The notes under the pieces: model-generated
Seen by the model: the letters and a program-made list of their open reading frames with translations, nothing else
The model's database searches: none
Told to the model about the DNA's origin: nothing
Part shown: piece after piece, positions 53,605 through 61,968 of the stretch
Layout of the letters: every line of letters starts with the position of its first letter
Numbering within the stretch: the first letter of the stretch is position 1
NCBI RefSeq assembly: GCF_009857885.1
Contig: NZ_WWER01000007.1
Location: forward strand, 248,001-312,000
Direction: 5' to 3'
From: Pusillimonas sp. TS35
Lineage (GTDB): Bacteria > Pseudomonadota > Gammaproteobacteria > Burkholderiales > Burkholderiaceae_B
Length of the DNA stretch: 64,000 bases
Program-made: the position numbers and the translations under genes

Positions 53605-53648
53605 GGCAGTAAGACGTTAGTTAGTTTGCGGTTTTCGTGTTGGCTTTG

Positions 53649-54716
53649 TTAGCCACCGTTGTTGCGTATCCGCCAGATCGGCCCGCTTTCCTGGTTACCC
53701 AGCGGCGCGGAATAATCGATCTGAAGCCGCCGGTTATGGGCGTATGCGGCGCCCTCCATAAGGCCATTCCATGCGCCGCCCAGCGCAGGGTGATACTCGT
53801 TCAGCCCTTTCATGAAGGCCCAACCCTTCTGGCTGACTTCATAAGCACCGTCCGCCAGGCGTTCTACGCCACACTCGTCGCCATGCGCCCGGGCCAGATC
53901 GGCGACAAAGCCTGCAAACCCCTTGGCGTCGCTTGTATATGCGCCGCCCAGCCCTCGCGCGGTTTCATGATAGAACTGCATGCCAACCATTTTCCCTATC
54001 GTGCGCAAGCGGTGGGCGGCCTCGTCCGGCCCCCAAAGCTGCAAGGCGGTCGGATACACGGAGCGCATATATTCCATTGCGTAGTTGCGGTGCGCTTTGG
54101 CCAACCTGGCTGTTGGCCATTGATCCGTGGGTAGCCGGGGCGCTTTCTCGGGATCGAAATCAGGCGCGTCCTCGTCGCGTGCGAAACGTAAACGCTCATG
54201 CGGCGCAAGATCGCGATCGTACTCGTAGTAATAGCCCTCCAGCCCCGACTGCCCGTCCACGGTTTGCTTGGTGCAGACGAAGCCCAGCCTCGGATTCTTG
54301 AGCATGACGCCATTCTGGGCATGCCATCCCGCCAGCATGGCGCGAGAGGCTTCCGGCGGTATCCCGCATAATGCCGTGCCAGACCAGATCCAACGCGGGG
54401 CCGCGTAGCGGATCCACGCCTTCTGCTCCGACTCATACATGTACTCCACCGCAACCCCGCCAATATGGTTCGATAGATAATGGTACTGAGCCGCCGCGAC
54501 AGCATGGGGCAGCTTGGCGAGGCCGAGCTTTTCCAGCCCCGCAAGGAATCGCTCGCGACGCTGGCGGCAAAAGACTTCATAGACAAGCTCGGCGGCGTTT
54601 GCGGCCCCATGCCGGGAGGAAACATACAGCACTGTGCCAGTGAAGTACGCGTGGTAAAGCTCTGCGACGGCGCGCCATGCCTGTATAGGTTCGTCGGTGA
54701 TGTGATCAGTGTTCAA
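53649..54716 (-). CDS. Protein of unknown function in a CoA-thioester operon
   Basis: A 355-residue cytosolic protein with no signal or membrane segment. I do not recognise the family. Visible features are HYHYLSNHIGGVAVEYMYESEQKAWIRY at the end of the first quarter, GFVCTKQTVDGQSGLEGYYYEYDRDL mid-way, and WAFMKGLNEYHPALGGAWNGLMEGAAYAHNRRL in the last quarter. It is rich in Tyr, Trp and His. It lies 29 bases downstream of the acyl-CoA dehydrogenase gene and 44 upstream of the CoA-transferase gene, so it probably takes part in the same pathway. Confidence 0.72.
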   Translation of the reverse strand: MNTDHITDEPIQAWRAVAELYHAYFTGTVLYVSSRHGAANAAELVYEVFCRQRRERFLAGLEKLGLAKLPHAVAAAQYHYLSNHIGGVAVEYMYESEQKAWIRYAAPRWIWSGTALCGIPPEASRAMLAGWHAQNGVMLKNPRLGFVCTKQTVDGQSGLEGYYYEYDRDLAPHERLRFARDEDAPDFDPEKAPRLPTDQWPTARLAKAHRNYAMEYMRSVYPTALQLWGPDEAAHRLRTIGKMVGMQFYHETARGLGGAYTSDAKGFAGFVADLARAHGDECGVERLADGAYEVSQKGWAFMKGLNEYHPALGGAWNGLMEGAAYAHNRRLQIDYSAPLGNQESGPIWRIRNNGG

Positions 54717-54745
54717 TTCTCATTCCTCGATGCTGTACAGCGGCC

Positions 54746-55903
54746 TCAGGACAAGGCATTTTGCTTGATTGCCCGCCCAATTACCACGCGCTGAATCTCC
54801 GATGTGCCTTCGTAGATTTCAGTGATGCGCTGGTCCCGGTAGCATCGCTCGACCGCGCTGGGCTTGACATACCCGCGGCCGCCCAGCGTCTGCATGCCGG
54901 CGTCGCACACGCTATGCGCGACCTCGCTGGTGAACAGCTTGGCCATGGCGCCAAGGGTGCGGACATCTTGCCCGTTGTCATAGGCTTTGGCGGCCTCATA
55001 GAGCATCATGCGCGCGGCAGATAACTGCGTCGCGGCGTCGGCCAGTTTGAAGCCTATGGCCTGGTGGTCGATAATGGCGCGCCCGAAGGTTTTGCGCGAC
55101 GACGCAAATTCAACGGCGGCATGGTAGCTGCACAGTGCAATACCCATCGCCTGCGCGGCAACGACGATCCTGCCCACATTCAAGGTGGACAATGCCAAGC
55201 GCAAGCCGCCGCCCACCTCGCCCACAATGCTCGACGACGGTACGCGAACGTCGACCTTGAAGTTGGTGGTGGTTGTACCGCGTATACCCATTTTGTCTTC
55301 ATAGAAATCGACGACCGCGCCTTCCGTATCGCGCGGCACCCAGAATGCGGTGATATTGTCGCGCACGCTTGGGTCTGCCGTTTTTGCGAAGACAATGAAG
55401 TGCCTGGAATGGCCGCCGTTGCCGAGCCAGCACTTTTCCCCTTTGATGCGCCACATATCGCCTTCCCGCACGGCAGTGGTTTGAATGGCCGCGGCGTCGG
55501 AGCCGGCATCCCGCTCGCTCAAAGCGAAGTTCACTGCCTCGCCATTTTGTGCCAGACCGCCAAGCAGCACTTGCTTTTGTTGTTCGCTGCCGCCCAGCAG
55601 CACGGGGAAGGCACCCAGGGAAAGGGCGGCCATTATGGCCGCTGTGGAACCGCAACTCTCGGCAATTGCTTCGACCGCCGCTACAAGCGACGTCAATGAG
55701 CTGCCGCCGCCGCCATATGCCTTGGGCAGGAACATGCCCGAAACACCCGACTGCCGTAAAGGCTCAAGATGCTCAACCGGATAGCGCTGATCCTGATCAA
55801 TGGCATGCGCGAGCGGTTGAAAGTACTTTGCGCCCAAGCCCCGCGCGATATCGCGCCATTGCACCGCGTCCTCGTCCAGTTGCGGTTCCCATATTACGGC
55901 CAT
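54746..55903 (-). CDS. Acyl-CoA dehydrogenase
   Basis: A 385-residue FAD enzyme. Conserved segments are FLPKAYGGGGSSLTSLVAAVEAIAE, VNFALSERDAGSDAAAIQTTA (FAD/CoA binding), CWLGNGGHSRHFIVFAKT and near the end GGRGYVKPSAVERCYRDQRITEIYEGTSEIQRVVIG, whose YEGT Glu is at the catalytic base position. It inserts an alpha-beta double bond into an acyl-CoA, giving electrons to ETF. First gene of the minus arm, under the operator-bearing promoter at 55966-55997. Confidence 0.93.
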   Translation of the reverse strand: MAVIWEPQLDEDAVQWRDIARGLGAKYFQPLAHAIDQDQRYPVEHLEPLRQSGVSGMFLPKAYGGGGSSLTSLVAAVEAIAESCGSTAAIMAALSLGAFPVLLGGSEQQKQVLLGGLAQNGEAVNFALSERDAGSDAAAIQTTAVREGDMWRIKGEKCWLGNGGHSRHFIVFAKTADPSVRDNITAFWVPRDTEGAVVDFYEDKMGIRGTTTTNFKVDVRVPSSSIVGEVGGGLRLALSTLNVGRIVVAAQAMGIALCSYHAAVEFASSRKTFGRAIIDHQAIGFKLADAATQLSAARMMLYEAAKAYDNGQDVRTLGAMAKLFTSEVAHSVCDAGMQTLGGRGYVKPSAVERCYRDQRITEIYEGTSEIQRVVIGRAIKQNALS

Positions 55904-55965
55904 TGAAGCTCCCTTTCAGTATTTTCAATGTGCAGAATCCCATGCGTGGAACTGCCCAGACCAGA

Positions 55966-55987
55966 CAACATACTACTCAGTATCTTG
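55966..55987. promoter_or_regulatory. Operator 1, ATACT-N4-AGTAT (probable TetR-family site)
   Basis: CAACATACT-ACTC-AGTATCTTG: the 9-base arms match at 8 positions. It covers the -10 of the acyl-CoA dehydrogenase promoter, as expected for repression. A second copy is at 56078-56099. Confidence 0.65.
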
Positions 55988-55997
55988 TTTATGTCAA
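55970..55997 (-). promoter_or_regulatory. Promoter of the acyl-CoA dehydrogenase arm
   Basis: On the minus strand a consensus -35 TTGACA (55997-55992) is 16 bases from TAGTAT (55975-55970). Transcription would start about 60 bases before the dehydrogenase start. The -10 lies inside operator 1. Confidence 0.6.
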
Positions 55998-56057
55998 GCA
56001 TAGAGCTTAAGAATAAAACCTCATCCACACCATGAGTAATGGATGTTATTGGTCGAA

Positions 56058-56086
56058 TTGCAATTTCAAAATAAATATATGATACT
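56058..56086 (+). promoter_or_regulatory. Promoter of the CoA-transferase/oxidoreductase/Bug arm
   Basis: TTGCAA (56058-56063) and GATACT (56081-56086) are exactly 17 bases apart. The -10 is the left half of operator 2, mirroring the arrangement at the minus-strand promoter. Confidence 0.5.
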
Positions 56087-56099
56087 GCGTAGTATCTCA
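56078..56099. promoter_or_regulatory. Operator 2, ATACT-N4-AGTAT (probable TetR-family site)
   Basis: TATGATACT-GCGT-AGTATCTCA, with the same half-site core GATACT as operator 1. The two centres are 112 bases apart. The nearest TetR gene is at 51657-52313. Confidence 0.65.
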
Positions 56100-56320
56100 A
56101 AGCGAGGATGTCGATCAGAGTAACTCGATGAAGGTGACTCGATGAACGGGCGCGCAGATTCGCAATATGGGAGGCCGCGCCATGAGTCATCAGGTTCTGG
56201 GCTGTTATGCCGTGCTTCGTCATGACGCGATCCAGCGTGCCGCGCATCTCTCGCCGGGCTGCGTAACGCAATCGTCCTCCGCATACATCAGCGGGCAAGC
56301 ACAGAAGGAGGTTCAACGAT

Positions 56321-57514
56321 ATGAGCGGACCATTGAATGGCGTCAGGGTTCTGGATCTGACCACAGCCCTGTCGGGGCCCGTCGCTTCCCAGATTCTCGG
56401 CGACATGGGGGCGGATGTCATCAAGGTGGAGCACCCCGAGGGCGACAGCATTCGCGATATCGGTCCGGCCCGCAATCAAGGCATGGGCGCCATGTTTCTG
56501 CATACCAACCGCGGCAAACGCAGCATTGTTCTCAATCTGAAGTCGCCGGCAGGTTGTGCGGCCTTCAAGCGTCTGGCGGCCGTGTCCGACGTTTTCGTCT
56601 GTAATGCGCGCCCCAAAGCCATGAGGCGCCTGGGTTTGTCGTACGCCGATCTTGCTGACGTCAATCCGGAAATTATCTATGTCAACATCGTTGGATACGG
56701 CAGCGATGGTTCCTACGCCAACAAGCCCGCCTACGATGATCTCATTCAGGCCGCGGCCGGCATTGCGTCGCTGCGGCCCGCACACGCGGCCGCCCGCTAT
56801 GCGCCCATCGCCATCGCGGATCGCATCACTGGAATCCTTGCAGCCAACGCGGCGTTGGGAGCGCTTTATCATCGCGCGCAAAGCGGCCAGGGCCAGCATG
56901 TTGAAGTACCTATGTTCGAATCCCTTGCCTCGCTGGTGCTGGCCGACCATATGGCGGGCCTGACCTTCGAGCCGCCGCTCGGGCCGCCTGTTTTCCGGCG
57001 TTATGCCGAGATTCGCCGGCCTATTCAGACTCGCGATGGGTTTCTTTCCATGATGGTGTTGACAGACAGACAGTGGAAGACATTTTTTACGGCTGTCGGC
57101 GAGCCGCAAATCATTGAGGATCCGCGTTTCAAGCTGATGGCGGATCGCACAAACAACCTGGAAGCGCTGTACGCCATTGTGTCCGAGATACTGGTAAAGC
57201 GCGGCACGGAAGAGTGGATTGCGCTGCTGGAGGCGGCAGACATCCCCGTCGCCAAAATCGAAACAATGGAATCACTGATGACGCATCCACATCTGGCGGC
57301 ATCCGGGTTCTTCGCCACCACCAATCACCCATCCGAAGGCACCATCCGAACCATGGCTAAAACCAGCACCTGGTCGCGCACACAGCCCAGTTCCACACGG
57401 CATGCGCCGCGTCTGGGCGAACATACCGAGGAAGTTCTGGCTGAAGCAGGCTTCAGCGATGCGGACATCGCAACGATTCTCGCTGAAAACACCGCTGCGG
57501 GAGCTGGATCATGA
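56321..57514 (+). CDS. Class III CoA-transferase (CaiB/BaiF family)
   Basis: A 397-residue family III CoA-transferase. RVLDLTTALSGPVASQILGDMGADVIKVEHPEGDS and the catalytic Asp139 in NKPAYDDLIQAAAG are visible, with SGQGQHVEVPMFESLASLV following. It resembles the CoA-transferase at 42634 more than the one at 52453 in these motifs. GGAGG supports the start. Its stop overlaps the oxidoreductase start (ATGA). Confidence 0.93.
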   Translation: MSGPLNGVRVLDLTTALSGPVASQILGDMGADVIKVEHPEGDSIRDIGPARNQGMGAMFLHTNRGKRSIVLNLKSPAGCAAFKRLAAVSDVFVCNARPKAMRRLGLSYADLADVNPEIIYVNIVGYGSDGSYANKPAYDDLIQAAAGIASLRPAHAAARYAPIAIADRITGILAANAALGALYHRAQSGQGQHVEVPMFESLASLVLADHMAGLTFEPPLGPPVFRRYAEIRRPIQTRDGFLSMMVLTDRQWKTFFTAVGEPQIIEDPRFKLMADRTNNLEALYAIVSEILVKRGTEEWIALLEAADIPVAKIETMESLMTHPHLAASGFFATTNHPSEGTIRTMAKTSTWSRTQPSSTRHAPRLGEHTEEVLAEAGFSDADIATILAENTAAGAGS

Positions 57515-58515
57515 AGGCTGTGGTTTGTCGTCGCTATGGCGGGCCCGACGTGGCGAAACTGGAAACGATCGCCGCCCCCGCGATGCTTCCCGGCGGGGTG
57601 CGTATCCGCGTGGACGCATGTGCGGCAAGCTTCGCAAGCTTGCTGGTCATGGAAGGGAAACACCAGAATCGCGCGCCTCTCCCGCTTATACCGGGCACCG
57701 AGATCGCCGGCACCGTTGTCGAGGTGGACGGCGCGTCGTCGCGCTTTCGACCTGGAGATCGGGTGATCGCAGGCGTTCAGTCAGGCGGCTATGCGCAAGA
57801 GGTCGTCGCGCCTGAAACAACTGTATTCCATCTGCCCGACGATATCGGTTTTGACGCCGGTGCACAGTTGCCAACGATCTATGGCACCGCGTATGGCGCG
57901 CTGAAGTGGCGCGCGCAAGTCGAGCCCGGAGAGGTCGTTCTGGTGCATGGGGCGGCAGGCGGCAGCGGCCTGGCGGCGGTCGAGGTCGCCAAGGCGCTGG
58001 GCGCGAAAGTAATCGCGGTTGCAGGCTCGGCGGCCAAACAATCTATTGTGCGAGAGCACGGCGCCGATCACGCGATCAACTACCACGATACAGACTGGCG
58101 AACGGAGGTCCTGAACCTGACCGGCCAGCGCGGCGCGGATGTGATCTACGACCCCGTGGGCGGCGCCACGTTCGACACCTCGCTCCGATGTATCGCCCCG
58201 GAAGGCAGCATCATCCCTATGGGTTTTGCCAGCGGCACGATCCCCAGCATTCCCGCCAATATCGCGTTGGTCAAGAACATCAGCGTTCTAGGCGTTTACT
58301 GGGGGTACTACTTCGGCTGGGGGCGCCATGCTCCGCGCGCGGGCAATGATGCCAGATTGCGCGAAGGTTACGCCCAGATCTTCGATTGGGTGCGCGAGGG
58401 TCAAATCAAGCCGCGAGCCCACGCCGTATTGCCGCTGTCCCGCTTTCGCTCGGCGCTGGAAATGCTCACCACACGGGATGTGATCGGAAGAGTGGTCATG
58501 CATCCGCACGAATAA
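57511..58515 (+). CDS. Zinc-independent NADPH:quinone oxidoreductase (Qor/MDR family)
   Basis: A 334-residue medium-chain reductase. It opens MKAVVCRRYGGPDVAKLE, has PGTEIAGTVVEVDG in the catalytic domain and the nucleotide motif VLVHGAAGGSGLAAVEVAKALGAKVIAV. The zinc ligands of alcohol dehydrogenases are absent. Such enzymes reduce quinones or enoyl groups; in a CoA-thioester operon an enoyl-CoA reductase-like or crotonyl-type role is possible. Translationally coupled to the CoA-transferase. Confidence 0.9.
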   Translation: MKAVVCRRYGGPDVAKLETIAAPAMLPGGVRIRVDACAASFASLLVMEGKHQNRAPLPLIPGTEIAGTVVEVDGASSRFRPGDRVIAGVQSGGYAQEVVAPETTVFHLPDDIGFDAGAQLPTIYGTAYGALKWRAQVEPGEVVLVHGAAGGSGLAAVEVAKALGAKVIAVAGSAAKQSIVREHGADHAINYHDTDWRTEVLNLTGQRGADVIYDPVGGATFDTSLRCIAPEGSIIPMGFASGTIPSIPANIALVKNISVLGVYWGYYFGWGRHAPRAGNDARLREGYAQIFDWVREGQIKPRAHAVLPLSRFRSALEMLTTRDVIGRVVMHPHE

Positions 58516-58557
58516 AACCAACTTCAACCAAACGTGAATTCAAACAAGGAGACAACA

Positions 58558-59544
58558 ATGTTCAAACGTATCACTTCAGCCAGCCTTGCCCGAATTGCAG
58601 GCATAGCCGCATTGATGGGCGTGGTCTCGGCCGCCAGTGCCCAAGATGCCTACCCAACACGCCCAATCACCCTGGTTATTCCCTATCAGGCGGGTGGAAC
58701 AACTGAAACGTTCGCACGCGTGATTATCGATGACGTTGCGAAGCTGCTCGGCCAGCCTATCGTCGTTCATCCCAAACCAGGTGCAGCCGGCACTATCGGC
58801 GCGCGCAGCGTGGCCGACACTGCCCCAGACGGCTATACGCTGCTAGCCAATACCTCGCAGCATGTCATGTACGACGGCATGTTCAAGAACTTGCCGTTCG
58901 ATCCGGTGAAAGACTTTGTGCCGGTTGGCCTGCTCGGCTCCGCGCCTATCATTGTCGTTACCAGCGCCGATGCGCCGTACAAAACGTTCAAGGATGTCGT
59001 CGCCGCGGCAAAAACCAAGAACATCACCTACGCATCGGGCGCACAAGGTTCCCTGCCCCACCTGACCGGCGAACGCGTTGCATTGCAGGGTAAGCTGGAT
59101 ATGACGCATGTAGCGTTCAGCGGAACAGCACCGGCACTGACAAACGTGATGGGCGGCCATGTGGATCTACTGTATTCAACTGCTGCCAGCGTTATGCCTC
59201 AGATCTATGCGGGCAAATTGAAGGCGCTTGCCGTATCCAGCCAGAAACGCATGCCTGAGCTGCCGAACGTGCCGACGATAGCGGAAGAAATGGGCCTGGA
59301 CAACTTCGACGTCACCGCATGGTACGCCGTCTGGGCACCCAAGGGCACCAACCCCAAGATCATCGATGCCTTCAACAAAGCGATGCGCGAGGCTTCCGCA
59401 ACACCCGCCGCGCTAGAGCGCATGAAGAAGTTCAGTGTCATGCCCAGCCAGCTAACCGCGCAGCAGTTCTCTGCGTTTGCCCTGAAAGAACGCAATACGT
59501 GGCTTGACGTCATGAAGCAAGCAAATATGCAGCCGAGCAACTGA
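58558..59544 (+). CDS. Bug-type (TctC-like) periplasmic substrate-binding receptor
   Basis: A 328-residue exported receptor with a signal peptide ending ASA (about 28). Motifs are YPTRPITLVIPYQAGGTTETFARVI, VVHPKPGAAGTIGARSVA, HVAFSGTAPALTNVMGGHVDLL and LKALAVSSQKRMPELPNVPT. AAGGAGA precedes the ATG at 58558. It closes the plus arm of the CoA-thioester island, 42 bases after the oxidoreductase, and is followed by strong hairpins. Confidence 0.93.
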   Translation: MFKRITSASLARIAGIAALMGVVSAASAQDAYPTRPITLVIPYQAGGTTETFARVIIDDVAKLLGQPIVVHPKPGAAGTIGARSVADTAPDGYTLLANTSQHVMYDGMFKNLPFDPVKDFVPVGLLGSAPIIVVTSADAPYKTFKDVVAAAKTKNITYASGAQGSLPHLTGERVALQGKLDMTHVAFSGTAPALTNVMGGHVDLLYSTAASVMPQIYAGKLKALAVSSQKRMPELPNVPTIAEEMGLDNFDVTAWYAVWAPKGTNPKIIDAFNKAMREASATPAALERMKKFSVMPSQLTAQQFSAFALKERNTWLDVMKQANMQPSN

Positions 59545-59567
59545 GATATCGCCGCAGCTTGATCAAA

Positions 59568-59627
59568 CCCGCATGCGCGGGGGCTTGTATCTGTATATGG
59601 GTGGGAGGGACCGGGCATCCCTCCCAC
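59568..59627 (+). terminator. Double hairpin after the Bug gene
   Basis: CCCGC-ATGC-GCGGG (59568-59581) is followed by a perfect 10-base stem, GTGGGAGGGA (59601-59610) with TCCCTCCCAC (59618-59627), loop 7. They lie 24-83 bases after the stop and would end the plus arm of the island. Confidence 0.65.
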
Positions 59628-59714
59628 TCCGCCAAATCAGCACCGCCATTCGTCGGATGCCCAGCTATGTTTATGACCCGCACAATAAGTGTCAAAAATT
59701 GCGGGGGATAGGAC

Positions 59715-61370
59715 ATGGAGCGGCAGACACTGGCTGCCAGCACGCTCGGGGTATCGCTTGGGCGCGGGGATATATTATCGGGCTTGCGCGCGTGGCGGCT
59801 GGCCGAATGGCTCATCGTAGCGGCCTGCGCGATGGAACGCCCCTTCATCCTGATACAAATCCAGCGGCTGTTCGGCACGCCCGACCTCATTAAAAACATT
59901 GCGCTTGCCATGCTGGTCCTCACGAGCTGGCTGCTCATTGTTCTTCTATATCTGTACGCTGCCCGCTGCCGCGGCGTCCTCAAATGGGCGCTGTTCGCCG
60001 CCCTCACACTTTCATCCATGCTCGCCGATTTCTTCTACGTTGTGTCCGGGCATGCGTTGATGTACTCGGATTACATTGTTCTGCAGCACGCGCTCAGCAA
60101 CACCACTGACGCCCTGGCGGAATACGCCACCGCCTCGCCCTACACCCTCCTGCGCCATACGATGCTCTTGGCGGGGTTTTGCCTGATGCCCCCCGCCTCC
60201 CGCGCGGCGCCCAAGGCGCTGGCGATGCTGCTGATATCAGTTGCGCTCGTCACGGCGGTATGCGTGGCTAAAAAGGGCGCAGTAACCCATTTGCTGCCGG
60301 GCACCGTCGCAGCCTATGGCCTGCACGCGGCCACATATTTCGACCGCGACCGCGAGCGCCAACCGTATCTCTACACAACAGCCATGCTGCCGGCGCAGCA
60401 GGTAGCCGACCGGAACATCGTACTGGTGATCGACGAAAGCATACGGTCTGACTTCATGAATGGCGAACGGCTCAGGGCCATCATGCAAAGCACACGCAGC
60501 CCTTGGAACGCCTATGACTTCGGCCCCACGCTTGCCGGCAACAATTGCAGCTCAGCCAGCAACCTGATCCTGCGCAAAGGCCCGCGGCCCAGCTATATTG
60601 CCTCTGATCTGCATCGTCACGCGCTGATCTGGAGCTATGCCGCCAACGCAGGCTTTGAACGGTACTTGCTCGATGCACAGGGTGACGGCAGCGGCCACAA
60701 CCATTTTGACAAAGCTGAGCTAAATATGCTGACCGCCAACATCCCGGTCATGTCATTGCCGCACGATGCACAGATCCTGGACGCCATGCCTTTTCTTCAA
60801 GCGCCCGGCAAGACGTTTTCCATCATCCTCAAAAAAGGAGCACACTTTCCGTACAGCAAGAACTATCCGGAAGATTATGTGCTGATTCGCACATCAAACT
60901 ACATCGCCGCCAACAACGAACGCCAAGAGTACGCCAAGGCAGTCGAATGGCAGACCGAACGCTTCCTCAAGAAACTGCTGCAACTCGACCTGAATATGCC
61001 TACCGTAGTCATTTATACGTCGGATCACGGCCAGAACCTGGCCGATCAGCCTGGCGCCACACACTGCACTGCATCGAGCAAGCCCTACAAGGGCGAGGGC
61101 TTGGTGCCATTGATCGCATTCACCAATTACCCCGATGCGGATCTGGCACAAAGCACGCATGCACATTATGGCCGCCTCTCGCACTTCAACGTCCCGCCTA
61201 CGCTGCTCAATTACATGGGCTACCGCACGGATTCAGCCCCGAATATCTTCAGCGGCTCGATGTTCAACCCCGGCACCCCAGTGAGCGGATTCAGCTACGG
61301 CAGCCCCTTTGGTTATTTCGGCAGCCCCGTCATGATGATGGCTGTGGATGATCGGCAGCTCTCGGAGTAG
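59715..61370 (+). CDS. EptA-like phosphoethanolamine transferase homologue (sulfatase-fold)
   Basis: A 551-residue inner-membrane protein. About five hydrophobic segments (about 30-220) precede a periplasmic alkaline phosphatase-superfamily domain. IVLVIDESIRSDF gives the metal Glu, and the nucleophile site is NNCSSASNLI, where EptA-type enzymes have CGTAT: the expected Thr is Ser. YTSDHGQNL carries the Asp-His metal pair, and ATHCTASSKPYKGEG follows. Phosphoethanolamine transferases modify lipid A or other glycans; donor and acceptor here are unproven. Preceded by hairpins, so probably its own unit. Confidence 0.82.
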   Translation: MERQTLAASTLGVSLGRGDILSGLRAWRLAEWLIVAACAMERPFILIQIQRLFGTPDLIKNIALAMLVLTSWLLIVLLYLYAARCRGVLKWALFAALTLSSMLADFFYVVSGHALMYSDYIVLQHALSNTTDALAEYATASPYTLLRHTMLLAGFCLMPPASRAAPKALAMLLISVALVTAVCVAKKGAVTHLLPGTVAAYGLHAATYFDRDRERQPYLYTTAMLPAQQVADRNIVLVIDESIRSDFMNGERLRAIMQSTRSPWNAYDFGPTLAGNNCSSASNLILRKGPRPSYIASDLHRHALIWSYAANAGFERYLLDAQGDGSGHNHFDKAELNMLTANIPVMSLPHDAQILDAMPFLQAPGKTFSIILKKGAHFPYSKNYPEDYVLIRTSNYIAANNERQEYAKAVEWQTERFLKKLLQLDLNMPTVVIYTSDHGQNLADQPGATHCTASSKPYKGEGLVPLIAFTNYPDADLAQSTHAHYGRLSHFNVPPTLLNYMGYRTDSAPNIFSGSMFNPGTPVSGFSYGSPFGYFGSPVMMMAVDDRQLSE

Positions 61371-61730
61371 GCGGATGTGCGCATCACCCGGCGCCCTGCG
61401 TATTACGCCCCCCCGGCGGCTGCAGCGCGCTGATCGCCCCACCCGCCCAGGTTGCTCGAACCAGCGTAGTCATATGTGGCGGCAGCCCGTTCCGAGTGGC
61501 GTTGTGGCGCGGATGCCGAAAATCAGGCACGGCACACTTGACCTTCCAACAACAAGAAGGATTATGCTAGTTCTGTTTGAAGTTTCCAGGCACCCACTGG
61601 GCCACTGACACCTTCGGACGGAACTTTCCACGAACGGATCGACTGTTCTGGCGTCTACCATCACCTGCCCCACTACAGCCATGCATATCAATAAGCCATA
61701 CCCGCCCGTTCAACATAGAGGCTGCTGATC
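61371..61730. other. Gap of 360 bases, no gene; contains a CueR-type promoter
   Basis: No coding frame with a ribosome site was found. The only feature seen is the MerR/CueR-type promoter at 61538-61568; the first 165 bases show nothing. Confidence 0.6.
61538..61568 (+). promoter_or_regulatory. CueR-like (MerR-family) copper-responsive promoter
   Basis: TTGACC (61538-61543) and TATGCT (61563-61568) have the overlong 19-base spacer of MerR-family promoters. Between them is the dyad CCTTC-N9-GAAGG, the same spacing as in the E. coli copA promoter. It points to two small Met/His-rich genes that begin 163 bases downstream. No cueR gene is in the window. Confidence 0.65.
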
Positions 61731-61928
61731 ATGAAAAACCTTGTCCACGCCTACGCTCCCTTGGTCTGGTTTGCGTTGGCGATCATGCCCGGCCAGGCAC
61801 ACGCGCACTTTGCAGACGGCTCAATGATGGGCGGGATGATGTGGCTGATGATACTTTTCTGGCTGCTCATTGTCGCCGTACTTGTCCTCACCATCGCAGC
61901 ACTTATCAAATACCTCTTCGGCAAGTAG
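61731..61928 (+). CDS. Small membrane protein, Met-rich loop
   Basis: A 65-residue protein with a hydrophobic leader (MKNLVHAYAPLVWFALAIMPGQAHA), a short HFADGSMMGGMMW segment and one transmembrane helix (about 38-61) ending LIKYLFGK. The leader could be a cleaved signal peptide or a second helix. The Met/His loop resembles copper-handling proteins. It is first after the CueR-type promoter, 40 bases before the Met-rich gene. Confidence 0.72.
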   Translation: MKNLVHAYAPLVWFALAIMPGQAHAHFADGSMMGGMMWLMILFWLLIVAVLVLTIAALIKYLFGK

Positions 61929-61968
61929 TAGGCTGCCGAGTGCTACATCTCACGATCAGGAGATCGCT

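Larger units (their letters stand above)
55904..56320. other. Divergent control region of the CoA-thioester island (417 bases, no gene)
   Basis: AT-rich relative to its neighbours in the left half. It holds two promoters, each overlapped by an ATACT-N4-AGTAT operator (separate entries). The right half (56100-56300) shows no coding frame with a ribosome site; the plus transcript would have a leader of about 228 bases of unknown role. Confidence 0.7.
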
